Shown: one piece after another, positions 1-5,075 of the stretch | Layout: every line of letters starts with the position of its first letter | Numbering within the stretch: the stretch's first letter is position 1 | Assembly: GCA_029865405.1 (NCBI GenBank) | Contig: JAOUGZ010000119.1 | Location: 1-7,587 of the forward strand | Reading direction: 5' to 3' | Length of the DNA: 7,587 nt | Origin: Betaproteobacteria bacterium | Lineage (GTDB): Bacteria > Pseudomonadota > Gammaproteobacteria > Burkholderiales > SG8-39 | Notes under the pieces: generated by a model | The model's database searches: none | Seen by the model: only the letters and a program-made list of their open reading frames with translations | Told to the model about the DNA's origin: nothing | Position numbers and translations under genes: made by a program

Positions 1-40
1 CAGCGAGGGGTGCTGGCAGAAGCCGAACACCCGCCGGCAT

Positions 41-69
41 GTGCGGGCGACGCGTGCGAATCCCCGCAC
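41..69. other. Inverted repeat upstream of the P460-family gene
   Basis: GTGCGGG (41-47) and CCCGCAC (63-69) form a perfect 7-bp stem with a 15-base loop, ending 36 bases before the start codon. There is no T-run after it on the plus strand. It could be the terminator of an upstream gene, an operator or chance in GC-rich DNA. Bases 1-78 are open in one frame (stop TAG at 79-81), which might be the tail of an upstream plus-strand gene, but nothing recognisable is encoded. Confidence 0.2.
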
Positions 70-90
70 GTTCGCGGTTAGTCTTCGATC

Positions 91-96
91 AGGAGG
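91..96 (+). promoter_or_regulatory. Ribosome binding site of the P460-family gene
   Basis: A full AGGAGG lies 9 bases before the GTG at 106. It is the deciding evidence for that non-ATG start, since no ATG is available between the in-frame stop at 79-81 and the signal-peptide region. Confidence 0.8.
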
Positions 97-105
97 AACT
101 CAACT

Positions 106-627
106 GTGACGCACCCGTCTTCCTGCCAATCCGCGATCGGCTGCGCCATCGGCGTTCTCTGCCTCGCGGGGTCCGGAATGGCGGCAGCCCAGTCCGCGGC
201 CCGCTCGCCCAACGGCATTGACCTTCCCGAAGGCTACAAGGACTGGCGTGTCATCGCAGTCTCACACCGCAGCGACAACGACACGATGCGCGTGATCGTC
301 GGCAACGATCTCGCGATCGGCGCCGCGCGCAGCGGGCGGACCAATCCGTGGCCCGACGGCGCCATCCTCGGCAAGATCGTGTGGAAGAACGCGCGGCACG
401 ACGCGTGGCCCGCGGCGACCGTGCCGGGCGAATTCCGTGCGCAGGAATTCATGATCAAGGACGCGAAGCGCTTCGCCGCCACCGGCGGCTGGGGCTATGC
501 CCGCTGGCTCGGGACGGAGCGCAAGCCTTTAGGCAAGAACGCGAGCTTCGAGCAGGGGTGCCACGGATGCCACACGCAGGTCCGGGCCAACGGCTACGTG
601 TTCACGCGGCCCGTGGACATTCCGTAA
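106..627 (+). CDS. Secreted cytochrome P460-family c-type haem protein
   Basis: The 173-residue product has a hydrophobic N-terminus (about residues 9-28) ending in an Ala-rich stretch, which looks like a signal peptide with cleavage near residues 28-30, so it should act in the periplasm. A single haem-c motif, C152-H-G-C155-H156, lies near the C-terminus, preceded by the GGWGYARW stretch (127-134). One C-terminal CXXCH in a protein of this size, with a PWPDGAILGK segment (81-90), fits the cytochrome P460/cytochrome c'-beta family, whose members handle hydroxylamine or bind NO. K90 (or K94) is a candidate for the lysine that crosslinks to haem in true P460; this is inference. The start is GTG, chosen because AGGAGG sits 9 bases upstream and an in-frame TAG lies at 79-81. 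The signal n-region is odd in lacking Lys or Arg. Substrate is unknown. Confidence 0.85.
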   Translation: MTHPSSCQSAIGCAIGVLCLAGSGMAAAQSAARSPNGIDLPEGYKDWRVIAVSHRSDNDTMRVIVGNDLAIGAARSGRTNPWPDGAILGKIVWKNARHDAWPAATVPGEFRAQEFMIKDAKRFAATGGWGYARWLGTERKPLGKNASFEQGCHGCHTQVRANGYVFTRPVDIP

Positions 628-637
628 CCGGGCTGCC

Positions 638-656
638 CGAGACGCGGCAGGTCTCG
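638..656 (+). terminator. Candidate terminator hairpin after the P460-family gene
   Basis: CGAGAC (638-643) pairs perfectly with GTCTCG (651-656) around a 7-base loop, beginning 10 bases after the TAA stop. No U-tract follows, so it is at best a weak or atypical intrinsic terminator. An alternative 5-bp stem, CTGCC (633-637) with GGCAG (646-650), would compete with it. Confidence 0.3.
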
Positions 657-726
657 ATAGGGCCAGTGCCGCTCGATTTCGGCGAGCCGGGTTTCCGAGG
701 GCCCGGGGAACGATAGGATTCCGGCC

Positions 727-1338
727 ATGGCCGGGCCCGACAAGGACTTCTGGGAGGAGCGCTTCTCTACGGGCAACACGCCGTGGGACCGGGGCGCATC
801 CAGCCCGCAGCTCGGCGCGTGGCTTGCCTCAGGCGCGCTCCAGCCCTGCCGCATCCTGGTCCCTGGCTGTGGCTCGGGGTACGAGGTCGCCGAGCTCGCC
901 ATGGCGAAGTTCGAGGTCACGGGGCTCGATTACGCCGACGAGGCGATCGCGCGTACGCACCGCAGGATCAGCGAGGCCGAGGTCGACGCGGCGATCGTAC
1001 GGGCCGACGTGCTCGCGTGGGAGCCCGACCGGCCGTTCGACGCCATCTACGAGCAGACCTGCCTCTGCGCGCTGTATCCGGACCAGTGGCGCGAGTACGC
1101 GGACCGGCTGTACCAGTGGCTGCGGCCAGGTGGGAGACTATTCGCGCTGTTTTTGCAGCTGCCGCGCGCGGAAGCTGCGCAGGGATTCATCCAGGGCCCG
1201 CCGTATCACTGCGACATCAACGGCATGCGCGCGCTCTTTCCCGAGTCGCGCTGGGATTGGCCCAAGCCGCCGTATGCGCGCACCACGCATCCGGCGGGGA
1301 TCGCGGAGCTGGCGGTGGTGCTCAAGCGCACAGGCTAG
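727..1338 (+). CDS. TPMT-family SAM-dependent methyltransferase
   Basis: The 203-residue protein has a class I Rossmann methyltransferase fold. The N-terminal FWEERFSTGNTPWDRG (8-23) is typical of the thiopurine S-methyltransferase family, where it contacts SAM. Motif I is VPGCGSGYE (45-53), the acidic residue of motif II is D68 in GLDYA, and D94 in RADVL follows. YEQTCLCALYP (108-118) and GPPY (157-160) are further family hallmarks. Length is normal and both ends look intact. Relatives methylate thiols, halides or metalloid compounds; the substrate here cannot be told. ATG 727 is preceded by AGGA (715-718) at 8 bases. The gene lies 99 bases after the P460-family gene, so joint transcription is possible. 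It converges on the minus-strand SDR gene with only 11 bases between the stop codons and no hairpin there, so the two transcripts may overlap. Confidence 0.9.
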   Translation: MAGPDKDFWEERFSTGNTPWDRGASSPQLGAWLASGALQPCRILVPGCGSGYEVAELAMAKFEVTGLDYADEAIARTHRRISEAEVDAAIVRADVLAWEPDRPFDAIYEQTCLCALYPDQWREYADRLYQWLRPGGRLFALFLQLPRAEAAQGFIQGPPYHCDINGMRALFPESRWDWPKPPYARTTHPAGIAELAVVLKRTG

Positions 1339-1349
1339 GGACGGACGAC

Positions 1350-2171
1350 TCAGCCCCTGGTCTTGTCGGCGGCCAGCCTACGGGCGTAGCCCTCGCGCAC
1401 CATCGCCGACATGCGCTCGAACAGCAAGTCGGGATCTTTCCGACGCAGTTGCGGAATCTCGTACTCCGCGCCTTTCGCGAGAATCAGCTCGCGCTTGTCC
1501 GACTCGACGGCTTGCAGAATTTGGTCGGCCACGTCCTCGGGGGGCATGCCATTGTCGATCGCCTTGTCGCTGACTCCGCGCTTCGAGCCGTCGGCGGTAA
1601 GCGCGTTTCGCGACACGTCGGTCCTGACCGAGCCGGGCGCGATGACGTGCACCTTGACGCCGAGATGCTCGTTCTCGGCGCGCACCGCATCGTGATAGCC
1701 GATCAGCCCGTGCTTGGCCGCGCAGTAGGCCGAGCGCAGCGGGATGCCCGCCATGCCGGCCACGCTCGCGATGGCGACGATCCGGCCGCCGCCGGCTTGC
1801 ACCATTCTGGGAAGGAGCGCCTGCGTCAAGGCGATCGGCCCCATCAGGTCGACCGCAATCATCTTCTCGTAGACGGCGAAGGCGGTTTCCACTGCCAGCG
1901 AGCGCTGCGACACGCCGGCGTTGTTCACCAGCCCGTCGATGCGGCCCTTCCAGGACCAGGCACGCTCGGCGATGGCCGGGATCTGGTCGAAGTCCGTCGC
2001 TTCGAACGCAAGCACCCGCGCGTCCTTGCAGTCGCGAGCCACCGCCTCGAGTGCCGACACGTTCCGCCCGGACAGCACGACGCTCGCGCCCCGGGCCGCC
2101 AGGGCACGCGAGAGCGCTGCGCCGATTCCGGAAGAGGCGCCGGTGATCCACCAGCATTGGCGTTCGAACAT
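1350..2171 (-). CDS. Short-chain dehydrogenase/reductase (SDR) family oxidoreductase
   Basis: A classical SDR of 273 residues if it starts at ATG 2171, or 275 from ATG 2177. GAAGAGG (bases 2184-2178) leaves 6 bases before ATG 2171 but touches ATG 2177, so I prefer 2171. In the 275-residue numbering the NAD(P)-binding motif TGASSGIG is at 12-19, NNAG at 85-88, and the catalytic S138, Y151 and K155 (YCAAK) are present. R38 after the second beta strand (LSGRN) suggests NADP(H) preference. The tetrad Asn is replaced by D110 in AVDLMG. The pattern GPIALTQALLPRM (113-125) resembles the DHRS7-like branch of SDRs. Substrate is unknown. It lies downstream of the SpoIIAA-like gene, from which a hairpin and about 200 bases separate it, so it probably has its own promoter, which I cannot identify. 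Confidence 0.9.
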   Translation of the reverse strand: MFERQCWWITGASSGIGAALSRALAARGASVVLSGRNVSALEAVARDCKDARVLAFEATDFDQIPAIAERAWSWKGRIDGLVNNAGVSQRSLAVETAFAVYEKMIAVDLMGPIALTQALLPRMVQAGGGRIVAIASVAGMAGIPLRSAYCAAKHGLIGYHDAVRAENEHLGVKVHVIAPGSVRTDVSRNALTADGSKRGVSDKAIDNGMPPEDVADQILQAVESDKRELILAKGAEYEIPQLRRKDPDLLFERMSAMVREGYARRLAADKTRG

Positions 2172-2177
2172 GGTCAT

Positions 2178-2184
2178 CCTCTTC
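2178..2184 (-). promoter_or_regulatory. Ribosome binding site of the SDR gene
   Basis: On the minus strand GAAGAGG ends at 2178. It is correctly spaced (6 bases) for ATG 2171 and directly abuts ATG 2177, so it favours the shorter protein. Confidence 0.55.
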
Positions 2185-2352
2185 CGAAAGGGTTCAACGG
2201 GCGCGGTGAGGCCGCCAAGTAGGCGCCAAGACGTTCAGCCCAAGGTGACATCTGATTCGGCGGAAGCTTGGGGTCGGGATTCATGCGGGTGTCATTCGGC
2301 ACTGCTCGCTGCGGGTGCGCCGCTCTTCGACGTCTTCCCTGCGTCGGCGTTT

Positions 2353-2377
2353 GCGCCTCGTGGCCAGTCCGAGGCGC
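2353..2377 (-). terminator. Candidate terminator hairpin after the SpoIIAA-like gene
   Basis: GCGCCTCG (2353-2360) and CGAGGCGC (2370-2377) form a perfect 8-bp GC-rich stem with a 9-base loop, 10 bases beyond the TAG stop (2388-2390) of the minus-strand gene. The transcript continues AAACGCC, so there is no U-tract. Position and strength suggest an RNA 3' end or a stabilising structure rather than a textbook terminator. Confidence 0.4.
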
Positions 2378-2387
2378 GCCGAACACT

Positions 2388-2798
2388 CTAGCCGTCAGCG
2401 CCGGCGATCAGCTCGCGCACCGTCGACGCGTCAAGGCCCAGCCACAGCGAAGCGACTTCCAGGGAAGCGAAGATAATGACGCTCTTTCCGCCCTTGTTTA
2501 CCTGATCGGAGAATTGGCGCGCGCTTTCGTAGGTGTCGTCGTTGACCAGAAAGGCGTAGCGCGTGATCTTCGGGTCCTTGTCCGGACCCGTGTCCATTGC
2601 GGAGATCCTGCCAATGTCGTCGGGCGAAAGCGCGAACACGGCGCTCGTGCAATCCGATAACACCGATGCATTTTCCTTGATCGATGGATCGAGCGCCTGC
2701 TGTTTCTTGTGCGCCATGAGCTCCTGGCGAGAGACCGTGCCTGTCCATCGCTCTATCACGACCTTCCCCTCCTGCGCGATCGCGTACTTGCAGGGCAT
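2388..2798 (-). CDS. Small cytosolic protein of unknown function, SpoIIAA/STAS-like by pattern
   Basis: I do not recognise a named gene. The 136-residue product has no signal peptide, membrane segment or catalytic motif. It opens with two beta strands (YAIAQEGKVVIERWTG), then TVSRQELMAHKKQQALD, a central SVLSDCTSAVFALSPDDIGRI stretch and a C-terminal SVIIFASLEVASLWLGLD. That strand-helix order, ending in an AxxWL helix, resembles SpoIIAA-like/STAS proteins; this is a pattern impression. An in-frame GTG at 2807 would add three residues, but it forms part of the GAGGTG Shine-Dalgarno, so ATG 2798, 8 bases after GAGG, is the better start. The gene is about 60% G+C over 2401-2760 by my count, visibly lower than glyA or the cyclase. 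It sits alone between ribE (170 bases away) and the SDR, with hairpins on both sides. Confidence 0.7.
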   Translation of the reverse strand: MPCKYAIAQEGKVVIERWTGTVSRQELMAHKKQQALDPSIKENASVLSDCTSAVFALSPDDIGRISAMDTGPDKDPKITRYAFLVNDDTYESARQFSDQVNKGGKSVIIFASLEVASLWLGLDASTVRELIAGADG

Positions 2799-2804
2799 GA
2801 GTTG

Positions 2805-2814
2805 CACCTCTCTC
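2805..2814 (-). promoter_or_regulatory. Ribosome binding site of the SpoIIAA-like gene
   Basis: The minus strand reads GAGAGAGGTG from 2814 to 2805. GAGG (2810-2807) is 8 bases from ATG 2798. The GTG at 2807-2805 is the tail of this site rather than a start codon. Confidence 0.65.
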
Positions 2815-2930
2815 GGAACGGCCTAACCAGTGATCAGGCGATGGACGCTCGGCTAAGAACGCACGTGCATGCAGGAACAAGTTTCCGACACTGCAAGCTT
2901 GCCCATGTTGACACTCATCCAATCCCGGGA

Positions 2931-2963
2931 TCACGGATCCAAATACTTGCTTCCGATCCGTGA
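2931..2963 (-). terminator. Candidate terminator hairpin at the end of the glyA-ribE operon
   Basis: TCACGGATC (2931-2939) and GATCCGTGA (2955-2963) form a perfect 9-bp stem with a 15-base loop, starting 5 bases after the ribE stop codon on the minus strand. No U-tract follows. It is the most likely 3' boundary of the riboflavin operon. The sequence from 2799 to 2930 beyond it holds no gene, only two small overlapping palindromes (GCACGTGC 2861-2868, TGCATGCA 2866-2873). Confidence 0.45.
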
Positions 2964-2968
2964 CGCGG

Positions 2969-3541
2969 CTACCGCTGCACCCCCTGTGCAGCCTTCGCCA
3001 ACCCTTCAATATACCGCGCCACCAGATCCGCCTCCATGTTCACCTCCGCCCCCGGCTTCAGCCGCGACAGCGTGGTCACCGTCAGCGTATGCGGAATCAG
3101 ATTTACCTCGAACTCCGCCCCGTTCACCCGGTTTACCGTCAGGCTCACCCCGTCAATGCACACCGACCCCTTGGGCGCGACATAGCGCGCCACCGCCTTC
3201 GGCGCACGAAACGTATACACGCTCCCCTTCACCCGCAGCAGCAACCCCACCCCGTCGACGTGCCCGCTCACCAGATGGCCGCCAAGCCGATCCGATAACC
3301 GCATCGCCTTCTCCAGGTTCACGTTGCCAGGACGATCCAGACCCGAAGTGCAATCCAGCGTCTCCTGGGAAACGTCGAACGACAGCCGCTTGCCCTTCTT
3401 CTTGACCACCGTCAGGCACGCGCCCTGGACGGAAACCGAATCCCCGATCTTCAGATCTCCAACCGGAAGCTTCCCCGCATCCACCACGAAGGGCCGCACA
3501 CTGACGATCTTCCCCACCGCCTGGACAACCCCGGTAAACAT
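2969..3541 (-). CDS. ribE: Riboflavin synthase, alpha subunit
   Basis: Riboflavin synthase disproportionates two 6,7-dimethyl-8-ribityllumazine molecules into riboflavin and a pyrimidinedione, the last step of the pathway, in the cytosol. The protein (190 residues, slightly shorter than the roughly 200-215 usual) starts with the canonical MFTGVV and has the two tandem barrel repeats: GACLTV (40-45) in the first and GVSLTV (131-136) in the second, with GGHLVSGHVDG (87-97) between them and NLIPHTLT (147-154) near the ligand pocket. The C-terminal ARYIEGL helix (175-181) that supports trimerisation is present. ATG 3541 overlaps the ribD stop as TGATG, a coupling arrangement. Some species call this gene ribC. 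No FMN riboswitch is visible upstream, and the genes ribBA and ribH do not follow it here. Confidence 0.96.
   Translation of the reverse strand: MFTGVVQAVGKIVSVRPFVVDAGKLPVGDLKIGDSVSVQGACLTVVKKKGKRLSFDVSQETLDCTSGLDRPGNVNLEKAMRLSDRLGGHLVSGHVDGVGLLLRVKGSVYTFRAPKAVARYVAPKGSVCIDGVSLTVNRVNGAEFEVNLIPHTLTVTTLSRLKPGAEVNMEADLVARYIEGLAKAAQGVQR
2974..2992 (-). other. Hairpin inside the 3' end of ribE
   Basis: GCTGCAC (2974-2980) and GTGCAGC (2986-2992) form a perfect 7-bp stem with a 5-base loop over the last codons of ribE. A further 4-bp stem, GCGG (2965-2968) with CCGC (2972-2975), encloses the stop codon and overlaps it by two bases. Together with 2931-2963 this makes consecutive structures at the operon end. 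Confidence 0.4.
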
Positions 3542-4608
3542 CAGGCCCTCGCGATCACTCGAATATCGTCGCCGACCCGCTCGACCGATTTCAATTTCAG
3601 CGCAACGCGCTGATCCAGGGAAGTCATTTCGGCGAGATTCACCATCCCCTGCGCGGAATCGCCCAGCAAGCTGGGATTGAGATAGATCAGGAACTCATCC
3701 ACGCAGCCCTCGCGCACCAGGGACCCGTTCAGCTTGAATCCGCCTTCGACGTGCAGCTCGTTCACCCCGCGCCGCCCCAGCTCCTCCAGCATCTTCTTCA
3801 ATTCCACCTTCCCCTGGGGATTGGGCAACACCACGACTTCGCTGTTCGGCGGCGCCTTTCCTTCCCGTCCGGCGAAGATCAGCACCTTGTCCCCCTGCAG
3901 GATTCGCGCCCCCGCCGGCGTCTCCAGATGACTGTCGGCAATGACGCGCAACGGCTGCCGCGCGGTCTCCACGTCGCGCACCGTCATCTGCGGATCGTCC
4001 GCCCGCACGGTCCCGGCGCCAGTCAGGATCGCGCAAGCGCGGGCGCGCCAGCGATGCCCGTCCTTGCGCGCCGCTTCCCCGGTTATCCACTGCGACACTC
4101 CATTACTAAGTGCCGTACGGCCATCCAGGGTCGCCGCGATCTTCATCCGCACCCACGGCCGCCCGCGGGTCATGCGCGAAACGAACCCGATGTTGAGCTC
4201 CCTCGCCTCCTCCTCCATCAATCCGGACTCGAAATCGATCCCGGCAGCCGCAATCGCATCGCCGCCCTTCTTCGAACCCGGATTCGGATCGCGCATCGCC
4301 GCCACCACGCGCATTACCCCCGCCTTGATCAAGGCCTCCGCACAAGGCGGCGTCTTGCCGTGATGGTTGCAGGGTTCCAAGGTGATGTAGGCAGTGGCGC
4401 CCTTCGCCCCCGCGCTCGCCTGAACCAGCGCCCGCGCCTCCGCATGCGGACCGCCGGTCTTCTCGTGCCAGCCCTCGCCGACGACCTTCCCGCCTTTGAC
4501 AAATATGCAGCCGACGCGCGGATTGGGCGTCGTCGTGTACATCCCGCGCTCCGCGAGCAGCAGCGCGCGCTGCATCATCGCCTGGTCGAACGACGAGAAC
4601 GAGCTCAC
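3541..4608 (-). CDS. ribD: Bifunctional riboflavin deaminase/reductase RibD
   Basis: RibD deaminates 2,5-diamino-6-ribosylamino-pyrimidinone 5'-phosphate and then reduces the ribosyl side chain with NADPH, feeding lumazine synthesis. The 355-residue protein has both domains. The deaminase (about 8-145) shows TPNPRVGC (27-34), the zinc ligand H55 and catalytic E57 in HAE, and C80/C89 in the zinc motif [11 protein letters not shown]. The reductase (about 150-355) shows [12 protein letters not shown] (155-166), QWITGEAAR (173-181), DDPQMTVR (204-211) and VEGG (287-290). The reading frame stays open far upstream through nrdR and into glyA, but that is not coding. GTG 4608 is chosen because it gives the GTGA overlap with the nrdR stop and aligns with the usual N-terminus; the weaker alternative is ATG 4578. 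Its Shine-Dalgarno is poor, consistent with coupling to nrdR. Confidence 0.95.
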   Translation of the reverse strand: MSSFSSFDQAMMQRALLLAERGMYTTTPNPRVGCIFVKGGKVVGEGWHEKTGGPHAEARALVQASAGAKGATAYITLEPCNHHGKTPPCAEALIKAGVMRVVAAMRDPNPGSKKGGDAIAAAGIDFESGLMEEEARELNIGFVSRMTRGRPWVRMKIAATLDGRTALSNGVSQWITGEAARKDGHRWRARACAILTGAGTVRADDPQMTVRDVETARQPLRVIADSHLETPAGARILQGDKVLIFAGREGKAPPNSEVVVLPNPQGKVELKKMLEELGRRGVNELHVEGGFKLNGSLVREGCVDEFLIYLNPSLLGDSAQGMVNLAEMTSLDQRVALKLKSVERVGDDIRVIARA

Positions 4609-5069
4609 TTGCGCCGTTTCTTCGCCTTCACTTCCTGCAGCGCCTCGCGGAAGTCCTCCGGCGTCTCGAAGCTGCGGTAGACGGAAGCGAAGCGGATGTA
4701 GGCGATCTTGTCGAGCTTGGCGAGCTCGCGCATCACCAGGTCGCCGACGCGCGAGGTGGGCACCTCGCGCTCGCCCAGGGCGCGCAGCCGCTCCTCGATG
4801 CGCAGCACCGCGGCTTCCAGCGCGTCGGTGGCCACGGGGCGTTTGCGCAGCGCGATCATCATGCTGCCGACCATCTTGTCGCGGTCGAACTCCGTGCGGC
4901 TGCCGTCCTTCTTCACCAGCCGCGGCATCTTCAGGTCGACGCGCTCGTAGGTGGTGAAGCGCTTGTCGCACGAGGGGCACTTGCGCCGCCGCCGGATCGA
5001 GCTCGCCTCGGTGCTCGAGCGCGAGTCGACCACCTGGGTGTCGTCCTGGCCGCAGAACGGGCAGCGCAT
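4605..5069 (-). CDS. nrdR: Transcriptional repressor NrdR
   Basis: NrdR is a zinc- and nucleotide-binding repressor of ribonucleotide reductase operons; its ATP cone reads the ATP/dATP balance. The 154-residue length is standard. The N-terminal zinc ribbon has C3, C6, C31 and C34 (MRCPFCG and KCPSC), with the family's DSR (15-17) and RRRRKC (26-31) stretches. The ATP-cone domain runs from about 49 to 139 ([17 protein letters not shown] onward) and ends in the [11 protein letters not shown] segment. The C-terminal tail is Lys/Arg-rich. It lies 6 bases after glyA and overlaps ribD by 4 bases, the placement common in proteobacteria. No NrdR box is evident in this window, so its targets must lie elsewhere. 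The Shine-Dalgarno before ATG 5069 is weak. Confidence 0.97.
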   Translation of the reverse strand: MRCPFCGQDDTQVVDSRSSTEASSIRRRRKCPSCDKRFTTYERVDLKMPRLVKKDGSRTEFDRDKMVGSMMIALRKRPVATDALEAAVLRIEERLRALGEREVPTSRVGDLVMRELAKLDKIAYIRFASVYRSFETPEDFREALQEVKAKKRRK

Positions 5070-5075
5070 GGCGCC

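Noticed and set aside
1..81. Possible C-terminal tail of an upstream plus-strand gene
   Set aside because: Only 26 codons with no recognisable family precede TAG at 79-81; two other frames are also open here, so it cannot be supported.
783..2222. 479-residue plus-strand open frame across the methyltransferase and SDR genes
   Set aside because: It spans two recognised genes in wrong frames and strands and has shadow-type composition (Arg, Ala, His, Gly).
2799..3600. FMN riboswitch associated with the riboflavin genes
   Set aside because: No RFN-like conserved elements were seen between ribE and the next gene, around the ribD-ribE junction, or before glyA.
3751..4680. 309-residue plus-strand open frame opposite ribD
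   Set aside because: It is antisense to ribD, whose zinc and reductase motifs are all present. The product is low-complexity Arg/Pro/His with no domain.
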